NCBI RefSeq assembly: GCF_019351435.1
Contig: NZ_JAHWYN010000025.1
Coordinates: forward strand, 1 to 38,338
Length of the DNA: 38,338 bases
Direction: 5' to 3'
Origin: Flavobacterium taihuense
Lineage (GTDB): Bacteria > Bacteroidota > Bacteroidia > Flavobacteriales > Flavobacteriaceae
Shown here: in pieces, positions 23,275 to 32,198 of the stretch
How the letters are laid out: every line of letters starts with the position of its first letter
How positions within the stretch are numbered: position 1 is the stretch's first letter
The notes under the pieces: model-generated
The model's database searches: none
What the model was told of the DNA's origin: nothing
The model's input: the letters and a program-made list of their open reading frames with translations, nothing else
Made by a program: the position numbers and the translations under genes

Positions 23275-23308
23275 AAAATGCTAGAAATTTAATCTAGCAT
23301 TTTTTTTA
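23275..23308. terminator. Bidirectional terminator
   Basis: AAAATGCTAGA (23275-23285) pairs with TCTAGCATTTT (23293-23303), flanked by an A-run on the left and a T-run on the right. It lies between the convergent NlpC/P60 and TPR genes and can end both transcripts. Confidence 0.9.
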
Positions 23309-23313
23309 TGTTT

Positions 23314-24378
23314 TTACATACTTGCTTTTAAGGAATTATACTCATCAGTCATATCCAAAGACCTATAAACACCCAGCAGAGACTTCAATACATCTTGATT
23401 TTTAGGCTCAATAACCAATGCTTTTTTAAGATAAGGAATCGCACTTCTTACTACATCATCTTTTTTACTTTTCAACTTATCATATAATTCCATTTCCTTT
23501 GGAGTATTACCCAAAGCTGCCATCTCGTCCACTAAAGCCTTTTTAGATTCCAATTTAACATAAGCTAAATTAATATAAGCATCAATAAAATTTGGATCCA
23601 ACTCTAAAACTTTTGTATAACAAATTTCTGCTTTAACAACATCATTTTTTTCAAGATAGATATAAGCTAAATTTCTATTAATTTCAAACTTTTTAGATGG
23701 AGAAAACTCATCTCTTGGCTTTTCATGAAAACCCGCAGTAATACTAGCGGTCCTAACAGCTGAAGAAGCAAAACTTTCTTCTGTCTTTGTCTTTTTATTT
23801 GTAGCGTAATAAATTATCCCTTTTCCAGAATAATTGATTTTCTTTAATTCTTCATAATATTTAATTGCGGAATCATAATCTTTTACCGTCATGGAGGAAG
23901 AAGCTGCATTAAATAAATTCAAAGTGTCTTTTTTGTCAAATAAATAAACTTTATAACTTTTTTCAGCACTCTCTTTATATTTACCTGCCTTATAATCATC
24001 TGCCGCTCCATTGACAAGAGTAGATTTCATCTCTCTCAATGCTGTATTCGCCTGTAACGAATATTTATACTTCCCTGCCTCATTTTCAGCTTTAATCAAT
24101 TCTTGATAGGCCTCAGCCGCCAAAGATAAGTTATTGGCCATTTCAATATTCTTTGAGGCCAAATTTTTTAAAACATTACCTTTCAAAAAATAAAAGTCCG
24201 ACTTCTCTTCGTCGGTAGAATTATAAATCAAATATTCAATTTTTTTCAAAATCCCCAATGCATCTTGAGTTTTTCCGCTTTCAAAAACTGATTGAGCAGC
24301 CTTTATTTGTTCCTTTTGCGCATACACACCAGCATTTATCAATAACACTATTGATAGCATTACAAATTTTCTTTTCAT
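23314..24378 (-). CDS. Exported TPR-repeat protein (paralogue 1)
   Basis: This 354-aa protein begins with a Sec signal peptide (MKRKFVMLSIVLLINAGVYA, cleavage near Ala20) and consists of helix pairs of TPR type. Examples are AAQSVFESGKTQDALGILKK near the N-terminus and RNLAYIYLEKNDVVKAEICY / DPNFIDAYINLAYVKLESKK in the second half. TPR proteins mediate protein-protein contacts; location is periplasmic or surface. It is clearly paralogous to the 472-aa protein downstream of gyrA: both share the start QKxxIKAA, the GKxxxYYA-NK segment, HEKPR-x-E/N and the C-terminal KKALVIEPKNQDVLKSLLG-type ending. It is shorter, lacking about 120 residues from the middle. A 744-nt gap separates the two, so they are probably separate transcripts. 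Confidence 0.85.
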   Translation of the reverse strand: MKRKFVMLSIVLLINAGVYAQKEQIKAAQSVFESGKTQDALGILKKIEYLIYNSTDEEKSDFYFLKGNVLKNLASKNIEMANNLSLAAEAYQELIKAENEAGKYKYSLQANTALREMKSTLVNGAADDYKAGKYKESAEKSYKVYLFDKKDTLNLFNAASSSMTVKDYDSAIKYYEELKKINYSGKGIIYYATNKKTKTEESFASSAVRTASITAGFHEKPRDEFSPSKKFEINRNLAYIYLEKNDVVKAEICYTKVLELDPNFIDAYINLAYVKLESKKALVDEMAALGNTPKEMELYDKLKSKKDDVVRSAIPYLKKALVIEPKNQDVLKSLLGVYRSLDMTDEYNSLKASM

Positions 24379-25070
24379 CTAGGTTAAGTTTAGTTGTTAA
24401 TATTAGGAGCTTATTATTTTACTGAGAAACTCAGTTCAAAAATTAAAATTTATTTCTTCTATAGTTTAACAAGACAATAATCTTAATAAACTAAGAAAAT
24501 AAAAATATTTAAAGGGTGAAAAAGTAATTCAAAAAATCAAGAGGTAGAGTTTCTAAATGATTTTTTTTACTCTAAAAAATGATTTTCAGAAAAATTTATA
24601 AGAAAGTAGTTTTTGGCATATTTAAATATTTTTTAGGTTAAACAATTAGGATATATTTATTTTTTTTAATTAGAAATTACTTTTCTATATAATTAACAAT
24701 ACTTAATTTACATATTTTTTTATCAACTACAACGTTTTCTAAACTCGTAATTTTGCTCTAAAATAAAATTATTTTTTGATTGTACAAATAAAATCTCAAT
24801 AAATTTTAACAAAAAGATAACGATTTCATAAAATGAAACGATTTGTATTTTTTCCTGTTTTATTTTAAAAAAAAACATACAATATCAAAATATTATTGCA
24901 CTATAGTAACTATAATCGCAATATATCAAAATAGTCATCTCACTTATGCCTTTTTATAACATTAAAAAAAAAACATTATCCTACTAAAATGAGTTAATGG
25001 TCCTGTTAATAATTTTAATTTAAAACGGATTAACAATTCTTGGCATTAAAAAAAAAAAATAGCATAAAAA
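24379..25070. other. Very A+T-rich spacer between TPR paralogues
   Basis: Nearly 700 nt with extreme A+T content and many A or T runs. There is no credible open frame on either strand. The only structures I see are a small hairpin ACTGAG-AAA-CTCAGT (24421-24435) in the leader of the shorter TPR gene and the terminator at the far end. It looks like spacer from an old duplication, or a decayed gene. Confidence 0.55.
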
Positions 25071-25105
25071 AAATCCTGCTTCGATATTCGAGCAGGATTT
25101 TTTTT
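25066..25105 (-). terminator. Terminator of the gyrA-TPR operon
   Basis: TCCTGC-T-TCGA (25074-25084) pairs with TCGA-GCAGGA (25088-25097), with one bulged T, flanked by A-runs on the left and T-runs on the right. Read on the minus strand it ends the operon of gyrA and the longer TPR gene; it can also work in the other direction. Confidence 0.9.
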
Positions 25106-25122
25106 AAATCTCTTAGTAAAAT

Positions 25123-26541
25123 CTACATTTTAGCTTTTAACGCTTTGTACTCTGCAGTCATTTCAAGTGCACTGTAAACATTCAACAAGGTTTTTACTAC
25201 ATCTTCATTCTTTGGTTCTAATTCAACTGCTTTTTGAAGATATGGAATTGTACTCCTAAACAAATCTTCTCTTTTCTTTTTCAAAGCATTATAACGCTTC
25301 ATATCATCAGCAGAATTACCAAGTTTATTCATTTCATCAATAATTACTTTTTCATCTTCCAATTTCATTGCAGCCATATTAATGTAAGCATTGATATATT
25401 TTGGATTCAATTCTATAACTTTATTATAAAACTTTTCAGCCTCGATATAATTTTTCGCACCAGCACTTACAACCCCTAAATTAAAAATCAAATCCACATC
25501 ATTTGGATTTTTTTCCAAAGCCTCTGAAATCAATTTCTTGTAAGTATCCATATCTTTAGTTTCAAGATATAAATTAGCTTCAGTCAATATTAATGATGTA
25601 TCATCTGGGTTTGCTTTTCTAGCATCAGAAACTGCTTTTTTAGCTAAATCCATTTTCCCTTCTTGAACATAAATCAAAGCTACATTTTTATAAATTTCAC
25701 CTCTTTTTGAAGGTACATTTTCATTTCTTGGTTTTTCATGAGTTCCCATTTTAACCAATCTGTCTCTATCAGCAACTGTATTGAAAAAATCTTCTTGACC
25801 GCTCACTTTATTAACCGCATAATAATAAGTAGCTTTTCCAGAATAATTCAAAACTTTTAACTCTTCATAAAGTTTCAAAGCCTTATCATAATCTTTTGCA
25901 TTAACATAAGTCGAAGCTGCATAATAAAGATTTATAGTATCTTTTTTCTCTAATAAATACGCCTGATATAGTTTTTCAGCACCTGCAGCATTTTTATCAT
26001 TTTTTACTTTTTCACAATCATCTAAATCCTTTTTCTTCTTCTCTATTAACTCATCAATATCTTTTGGATTTTTAGCATTTAAAGTCAATCTATAATCTTC
26101 TAAAATTTTATTTCCTTTTGTAATACAGTCTAAAACAGATTTATCACCATCTTTAGTATCTTCAATTGCACCATTAACTAACTGTCCTTTAATCTGAGCA
26201 ATCGAAGTTGCAGCTTGCGTAGAATATTTAGCTTTACCGGAAACCTTTTCAGCAGCTATTAAATCCTGATAAGATTTTGCCGCTAAAATTAAATTCTTAT
26301 CTGTTTCTACTTTTTTATTAGATAAATCAAAATACGCATTCCCTTTAACAAATAAAAACTGTGCCTTTTCAGCATCTGGAGCATTAGCTGTTAAATATTC
26401 AGCTCCCGTTAAAATAGTCAGCGCTTCAGCTGAATTTCCAGATTTAAGTGCTTTCTCAGCAGCTTTAATTTCATTTTTTTGAGCAAAACTCGTTACTGAT
26501 AAAAATAATGCTGACGCAATTATTACATATCTACTTTTCAT
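25123..26541 (-). CDS. Exported TPR-repeat protein (paralogue 2)
   Basis: This 472-aa protein has a Sec signal peptide (MKSRYVIIASALFLSVTSFA) and a helical body of TPR units. Examples are AEKALKSGNSAEALTILTGA, NVALIYVQEGKMDLAKKAVS, DVDLIFNLGVVSAGAKNYIE and AEKFYNKVIELNPKYINAYI. A highly charged helical segment (about residues 145-195, many Lys, Asp and Glu) interrupts the first repeats and is missing from the shorter paralogue. It lies 40 nt downstream of gyrA on the same strand and ends before a strong terminator, so it is co-transcribed with gyrase. It should act in the periplasm or at the cell surface; no enzymatic motif is present and its link to gyrase is probably only transcriptional. 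Confidence 0.88.
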   Translation of the reverse strand: MKSRYVIIASALFLSVTSFAQKNEIKAAEKALKSGNSAEALTILTGAEYLTANAPDAEKAQFLFVKGNAYFDLSNKKVETDKNLILAAKSYQDLIAAEKVSGKAKYSTQAATSIAQIKGQLVNGAIEDTKDGDKSVLDCITKGNKILEDYRLTLNAKNPKDIDELIEKKKKDLDDCEKVKNDKNAAGAEKLYQAYLLEKKDTINLYYAASTYVNAKDYDKALKLYEELKVLNYSGKATYYYAVNKVSGQEDFFNTVADRDRLVKMGTHEKPRNENVPSKRGEIYKNVALIYVQEGKMDLAKKAVSDARKANPDDTSLILTEANLYLETKDMDTYKKLISEALEKNPNDVDLIFNLGVVSAGAKNYIEAEKFYNKVIELNPKYINAYINMAAMKLEDEKVIIDEMNKLGNSADDMKRYNALKKKREDLFRSTIPYLQKAVELEPKNEDVVKTLLNVYSALEMTAEYKALKAKM

Positions 26542-26581
26542 ATTAATTTATTTTATATTTACTATTCTATTAGTGCTTAAA

Positions 26582-29230
26582 TTAAGCCTCATCATCAGTA
26601 TCATCTTCATCAGAGTCGTCCTCCTCTACTTCTTCTTCTGAATCATCATCCTCGTCATCTTCAACAATACCATCATCTTCTAATACTTCAAGTACTGGTT
26701 TCACTCTTTCAATTACTTCCGTTTCGATAACATTTCCATCTTCATCAACAACAACTTCTGCAGGATCATCTTTCATAACTTTAGTAACTGCTGCTATTGA
26801 ATCTTTTCCTTTTAAATTTATCAATTTAACACCTTGAGTTGCACGTCCCATTACACGTAAATCCTCAATAGCCATTCTGATTGTTAATCCAGATTTATTT
26901 ATAATCATCAAATCATCGGCATCGGTTACAGCGTTTATCGAAATCAGTTTTCCAGTTTTTTCTGTTATATTAAGTGTTTTCACACCTTTTCCTCCTCGAT
27001 TCGTAATTCTATAAACATCCTCACCATCTTCATCAACTAATTTGGTGCGTTTACCATATCCGTTTTCTGTAACTACTAAAATCTGCGAATCGTTAATATT
27101 ATCCTTATCAACAGTTACCATACCAATTACTTCATCAGTATCATCTTTTAATGTAATACCACGAACTCCAGAAGCAGTTCTTCCCATCGGGCGAGTTTTG
27201 GTTTCCTCAAAACGAACTAATTTTCCCGATTTTACAGCCAAAATAATCTGGCTTTCTCCATTGGTTAATTTTGCTTCTAATAACTCATCACCTTCTTTTA
27301 TAGTAATTGCAGCAACACCATTTACTCTTGGTTTAGAATATTTCTCTAAAGATGTTTTCTTAACCTGACCTTGCTTAGTTACCATTACAAGATTATGTTT
27401 TTGGATATAATCCTGATCTTTTAAATCTTGAGTACAGATAAAAGCTTTTACTTTATCATCACTTTCAATATTTATAAGATTTTGGATTGCCCTGCCTTTT
27501 GCAGTCTTACTTCCTTCAGGAATCTCATAAACGCGCATCCAGAAACATTTCCCTTTTTGAGTAAAGAACATCATATATTGATGATTCGTTGCCACAAACA
27601 TATGCTCCAAGAAATCCTGATCCCTTGTTCCAGCACTTTTTTGACCAACTCCTCCTCTATTCTGTGTTTTGTATTCGGTAAGGTTAGTACGTTTGATATA
27701 ACCTGCATGAGAAATTGTTATCACAACATTTTCATCAGCAATCAAATCTTCAATACTTACATCTCCTCCTGAATATTCGATTTGAGAACGACGTTCATCA
27801 CCATATTTATCCCGAATTTCTGTTAATTCTTCTTTTATCAATGCAATCCTCAAGTTTACATCAGCCAATAAAGCTTTTAAATGCTCAATTAACTTCATAA
27901 TCTCTTCGTATTCCGATCTTAACTTATCTTGTTCCAGACCTGTTAATTGACGCAAACGCATTTCAACAATTGCACGAGATTGAATATCGGACAAACTGAA
28001 CCTTTCCATTAATTTATCTCTAGCTTCTTCTGTGCTTTTTGACGCTTTGATCAAAGCAATTACTTCATCAATATTATCCGAAGCAATAATCAAACCTTCT
28101 AAGATGTGTGCCCTTGCTTCGGCTTTTTTTAATTCAAATTGTGTTCTGCGAGTCACAACATCATGACGATGTTCAATAAAATAATGAATCAAATCTTTTA
28201 GATTCAACATCTGCGGACGACCTTTTACAATCGCAATATTGTTAACACTAAATGACGATTGTAATTGTGTAAACTTATAAAGTGTATTTAAAACCACATT
28301 AGGAGTTGCATCTCGTTTCAATATATATACGATTCGCATTCCGTTTCTATCCGATTCATCTCGAATATTGGCAATACCATCAATTTTCTTCTCATTTACT
28401 AAATCAGCAGTACGTTTAATCATATCTGCCTTATTGACTTGGTATGGGATTTCGGTAACGATGATACACTCACGACCATCCACTTCTTCAAAACCAACTT
28501 TGGCACGCATTACCACTCTACCTCTACCCGTTTTGAAAGCTTCACGAACTCCTTCATAACCATATATTACTCCACCAGTTGGAAAATCTGGAGCCTTGAT
28601 ATGAGTCATTAATTCATCTACTTCTATGTCATTATTATCCATATAAGCCAATGTACCATTTATTACCTCTGTTAAATTATGAGGTGGCATATTGGTTGCC
28701 ATACCTACTGCGATTCCTGTGGCCCCATTTATCAATAAGGTAGGAACACGAGTTGGCATAACCGTAGGTTCTTCTAATGTGTCGTCAAAATTTAATTTAA
28801 AATCAACTGTTTCTTTATCTATATCTGCTAAAATTTCTTCGGAAATTTTACGCATTCTGGCCTCTGTATAACGCATTGCTGCCGGACTATCTCCGTCTAC
28901 AGAACCAAAATTACCTTGCCCATCAATCAATAAATAACGCATACTCCATTCTTGAGCCATACGCACCATAGCATCATACACAGAGGTATCTCCGTGAGGG
29001 TGATACTTTCCAAGAACTTCCCCGACAATTCTTGCGGATTTTTTGTGGGCAGACCTAGAATTAACCCCTAAGTCATGCATTCCAAATAATACTCTTCGAT
29101 GTACTGGTTTCAAGCCATCTCTAACATCAGGAAGTGCTCTGGATACAATTACCGACATCGAATAATCGATGTAAGCTGTTTTCATTTCATCTTCAATGTT
29201 AATAGGAATTAACTTTTCTCCTTCAGACAT
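26582..29230 (-). CDS. gyrA: DNA gyrase subunit A
   Basis: This 882-aa protein is the breakage-reunion subunit of gyrase, which introduces negative supercoils with GyrB and ATP. The N-terminus is canonical (DYSMSVIVSRALPDVRDGLK), the active-site tyrosine is Tyr121 in AAMRYTEARM, and the quinolone-determining region reads HPHGDTSVYDAM with Thr82 and Asp86. The C-terminal wrapping domain contains a GyrA-box-like QNRGGVG and repeated beta-pinwheel blades. The last 60 residues are extremely acidic (many Asp and Glu), typical of GyrA tails that modulate DNA wrapping but unusually long and pure here. Thr82 rather than Ser is, to my knowledge, normal in flavobacteria and should not be read as resistance. 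The start ATG at 29230 gives the expected MSEGEKLIPINIEDEM. Confidence 0.98.
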   Translation of the reverse strand: MSEGEKLIPINIEDEMKTAYIDYSMSVIVSRALPDVRDGLKPVHRRVLFGMHDLGVNSRSAHKKSARIVGEVLGKYHPHGDTSVYDAMVRMAQEWSMRYLLIDGQGNFGSVDGDSPAAMRYTEARMRKISEEILADIDKETVDFKLNFDDTLEEPTVMPTRVPTLLINGATGIAVGMATNMPPHNLTEVINGTLAYMDNNDIEVDELMTHIKAPDFPTGGVIYGYEGVREAFKTGRGRVVMRAKVGFEEVDGRECIIVTEIPYQVNKADMIKRTADLVNEKKIDGIANIRDESDRNGMRIVYILKRDATPNVVLNTLYKFTQLQSSFSVNNIAIVKGRPQMLNLKDLIHYFIEHRHDVVTRRTQFELKKAEARAHILEGLIIASDNIDEVIALIKASKSTEEARDKLMERFSLSDIQSRAIVEMRLRQLTGLEQDKLRSEYEEIMKLIEHLKALLADVNLRIALIKEELTEIRDKYGDERRSQIEYSGGDVSIEDLIADENVVITISHAGYIKRTNLTEYKTQNRGGVGQKSAGTRDQDFLEHMFVATNHQYMMFFTQKGKCFWMRVYEIPEGSKTAKGRAIQNLINIESDDKVKAFICTQDLKDQDYIQKHNLVMVTKQGQVKKTSLEKYSKPRVNGVAAITIKEGDELLEAKLTNGESQIILAVKSGKLVRFEETKTRPMGRTASGVRGITLKDDTDEVIGMVTVDKDNINDSQILVVTENGYGKRTKLVDEDGEDVYRITNRGGKGVKTLNITEKTGKLISINAVTDADDLMIINKSGLTIRMAIEDLRVMGRATQGVKLINLKGKDSIAAVTKVMKDDPAEVVVDEDGNVIETEVIERVKPVLEVLEDDGIVEDDEDDDSEEEVEEDDSDEDDTDDEA

Positions 29231-29490
29231 AATATATTCTTAAATTAAAATTATTTTGTTTTAAAAAATCCCGCTAATATAACCTTTCTCAATATGTTTT
29301 CGGTCATAAACAGACAGAAATTTATCCAATTTATTAACAAATTTTTATTGGCATTTGGTTAATAAATTAAGTACACTTTAACTTTATGTTCTTTATTTTT
29401 TTTGTCAATTAGCAGTACAACTATTTCGAGGTACGATTTTTGCTTTTGATTATCTTATTTACTAAATTTACAATAACAACAAATAAAATT

Positions 29491-32058
29491 ATGGATGATA
29501 ATTTTTCACCTAGAGTAAAAGACGTTATTACTTATAGCAAAGAAGAGGCATTACGTCTTGGACATGATTTTATAGGTACAGAACATTTGATGCTTGGCAT
29601 TCTAAGGGATGGCAATGGTAAAGCTATTCACATCCTGAACAATCTTTCTGTGGATCTGGACCATTTGAGAAGAAAGGTTGAAATCCTAAGCCCCGCAAGC
29701 CCTAACATTGAAGTTAGTGTAGAAAAGAAAAATTTACATCTAACCCGTCAAGCAGAACGTGCTTTGAAAACGACCTTTTTGGAGGCAAAAGTTTTCCAGA
29801 GTTCATCGATTAGCACTGCGCATTTACTATTATGTATCTTAAGAAACGAAAATGACCCCACAACCAAGCTATTAAATAAACTAAAAATAGATTATGACAT
29901 AGCTAAAGAACAATACATTAATATGACTCCAAACGAAGAAGAATTTTTAGAAAACTTACCAAAAAACGAATCATATAATGATGATTCAGGACAAGATGAC
30001 AGTCTCAAAGAAGGTAATTTTAATAATCCCGCCAACAAATCAAATAAAAAATCTAAAACCCCAGTTCTTGACAATTTTGGGAGAGATTTAACAGAGATGG
30101 CTGAAGAGGGTAAATTAGACCCTGTTGTAGGACGAGAAAAAGAAATAGAACGTGTTTCTCAAATTTTGAGTCGTCGTAAAAAAAACAACCCATTACTAAT
30201 AGGAGAACCAGGAGTTGGTAAATCGGCTATTGCTGAAGGTCTAGCTTTACGAATTATTCAAAAGAAAGTTTCTCGCATATTATTCAACAAACGAGTAGTT
30301 ACCCTAGATTTAGCCAGTTTAGTTGCCGGCACGAAATACAGAGGGCAGTTTGAAGAAAGAATGAAAGCCGTTATGAATGAATTGGAAAAAAATGACGATA
30401 TCATTCTTTTCATTGATGAAATTCACACGATTGTTGGTGCTGGTGGTGCCACAGGATCGCTAGATGCATCAAACATGTTCAAACCTGCATTATCAAGAGG
30501 AGAAATTCAATGTATTGGCGCAACTACATTAGATGAATACCGTCAATACATCGAGAAAGATGGAGCACTTGAAAGACGTTTTCAAAAAGTAATTGTGGAA
30601 CCAACTTCTGTTGAGGAAACCATCACAATTTTGAATAATATCAAAAACAAATACGAAGATCACCATAATGTAATTTACACTCCCGAAGCTATTGAAGCCT
30701 GTGTTAAATTAACCAATCGATATATGTCCGAGCGATTTTTACCGGACAAAGCTATTGACGCATTGGACGAAGCAGGATCTCGTGTCCACATCACCAACAT
30801 TGATGTTCCAAAGCAAATATTAGATTTGGAACGACAATTGGAAGAAGTTCGAGAATTGAAAAACTTGGTTGTCAAAAAACAAAAATATGAAGAAGCAGCC
30901 AAACTTCGTGATGATGAAAAAAAGATAGAAAAAGATTTAGCCATAGCACAAGAGCAATGGGAAGAGGATTCTAAAAATAATAGAATATTAGTTACCGAAG
31001 ATAACGTTGCCGATGTTGTATCGATGATGACTGGCATTCCTGTGAATCGTATTGCACAAACTGAAAGCAACAAACTGGCTAAACTACCAGAACTTATTCA
31101 AAATAAAGTAATTGGACAAAACGAAGCAGTTTTAAAAATTGCTCGTTCCATCCAAAGAAATCGTGCTGGATTGAAAGATCCTAACAAACCTATTGGTTCC
31201 TTTATTTTCTTAGGCCAAACTGGTGTTGGAAAAACACAATTAGCCAAAGTTCTTGCCAAAGAATTATTCGATTCTGAAGATGCATTGGTTCGAATTGACA
31301 TGAGCGAATACATGGAAAAATTTGCAATTTCAAGATTGGTTGGGGCACCTCCGGGATATGTAGGATACGAAGAAGGCGGACAATTGACTGAGAAAGTACG
31401 CAGAAAACCGTATTGTGTGGTATTACTTGATGAGATTGAAAAAGCACATCCTGACGTTTTCAATATGATGCTTCAAGTACTTGACGATGGTTTTTTAACC
31501 GATAGTCTAGGTCGTAAAATTGATTTCAAGAATACAATTATTATTATGACTTCTAATGTTGGTGCACGTCAATTGAAAGATTTCGGACAAGGAGTTGGAT
31601 TTGGAACTGCAGCCAAAGTTGCCCAAGCCGACGATAATTCAAAAAGTATTATAGAAAATGCTTTAAAGAAAACATTTGCTCCTGAGTTTTTGAACAGAAT
31701 TGATGATGTAATTGTGTTTAACACTTTAGAAAAAGAAGACATCAATTTGATTATTGAAATTGAGTTAAAAAAATTATACGACCGTGTAAAAGAACTAGGC
31801 TATCAATTAAAATTATCAGATAAAGCTAAAGCCTTTATTGCTGATAAAGGATTTGACAAGCAATTTGGAGCAAGACCGTTAAAAAGAGCAATTCAGAAAT
31901 ATGTTGAAGACACATTGGCAGAAGAGATTATCACTTCTAAAATTGCTTCAGGAGATGAGATATTTATGGATATAGAAGATGGTTCTCAAGAATTAACCGT
32001 CCACATCCATAAAGCTGAAGAGCCTACTAATCAAGCTGAAGAACCTACAAATCAGTAA
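29491..32058 (+). CDS. clpC: ClpC-type ATP-dependent protease ATPase
   Basis: This 855-aa Hsp100 unfoldase feeds substrates to ClpP. In order it has: two Clp-N repeats (residues 1-145); a linker; AAA+ domain D1 with Walker A GEPGVGKS (about 238-245) and Walker B IILFIDEIHT; a middle domain with a UVR-like motif (KYEEAAKLRDDEKKIEKDL, about 465); and D2 with Walker A GQTGVGKT (about 575) and VVLLDEIEKAH. A ClpP-docking loop should lie within D2. I start at the ATG at 29491; the longer frame to 29440 begins with TTG. The C-terminus ends in two copies of AEEPTNQ, an unusual direct repeat. It is divergent from gyrA with 260 nt between them, and a hairpin follows. Confidence 0.95.
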   Translation: MDDNFSPRVKDVITYSKEEALRLGHDFIGTEHLMLGILRDGNGKAIHILNNLSVDLDHLRRKVEILSPASPNIEVSVEKKNLHLTRQAERALKTTFLEAKVFQSSSISTAHLLLCILRNENDPTTKLLNKLKIDYDIAKEQYINMTPNEEEFLENLPKNESYNDDSGQDDSLKEGNFNNPANKSNKKSKTPVLDNFGRDLTEMAEEGKLDPVVGREKEIERVSQILSRRKKNNPLLIGEPGVGKSAIAEGLALRIIQKKVSRILFNKRVVTLDLASLVAGTKYRGQFEERMKAVMNELEKNDDIILFIDEIHTIVGAGGATGSLDASNMFKPALSRGEIQCIGATTLDEYRQYIEKDGALERRFQKVIVEPTSVEETITILNNIKNKYEDHHNVIYTPEAIEACVKLTNRYMSERFLPDKAIDALDEAGSRVHITNIDVPKQILDLERQLEEVRELKNLVVKKQKYEEAAKLRDDEKKIEKDLAIAQEQWEEDSKNNRILVTEDNVADVVSMMTGIPVNRIAQTESNKLAKLPELIQNKVIGQNEAVLKIARSIQRNRAGLKDPNKPIGSFIFLGQTGVGKTQLAKVLAKELFDSEDALVRIDMSEYMEKFAISRLVGAPPGYVGYEEGGQLTEKVRRKPYCVVLLDEIEKAHPDVFNMMLQVLDDGFLTDSLGRKIDFKNTIIIMTSNVGARQLKDFGQGVGFGTAAKVAQADDNSKSIIENALKKTFAPEFLNRIDDVIVFNTLEKEDINLIIEIELKKLYDRVKELGYQLKLSDKAKAFIADKGFDKQFGARPLKRAIQKYVEDTLAEEIITSKIASGDEIFMDIEDGSQELTVHIHKAEEPTNQAEEPTNQ

Positions 32059-32081
32059 TTTAAAACAAAACACCAAATAAC

Positions 32082-32120
32082 AAACCCGTTACGTTTTAAT
32101 AACATAACGGGTTTATTCTT
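32082..32120 (+). terminator. Hairpin after clpC
   Basis: AAACCCGTTA (32082-32091) pairs perfectly with TAACGGGTTT (32105-32114) across a 13-nt loop, followed by a T-rich stretch. It is the likely clpC terminator. Confidence 0.7.
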
Positions 32121-32157
32121 TATAGGATATTATCGTATTTTTTTGAAAACAAATATC

Positions 32158-32165
32158 TACATTTG
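32158..32165 (+). promoter_or_regulatory. -7 box TACATTTG of the RimB-RimK gene
   Basis: A perfect TAnnTTTG box lies 33 nt before the ATG. A TTTG at 32142-32145 is only 12 nt upstream, shorter than ideal, so the -33 element is uncertain. Confidence 0.45.
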
Positions 32166-32198
32166 ATACTTATAAAGAAGATTAACAAAAATTAATTT

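Noticed and set aside
26582..29230. Thr82 in GyrA as a quinolone-resistance mutation
   Set aside because: Thr at this position is, as far as I know, the wild-type state in flavobacteria.
29440..29490. Longer ClpC starting at 29440
   Set aside because: It would begin with TTG and add a hydrophobic stretch atypical of ClpC; the ATG at 29491 gives the canonical N-terminus.
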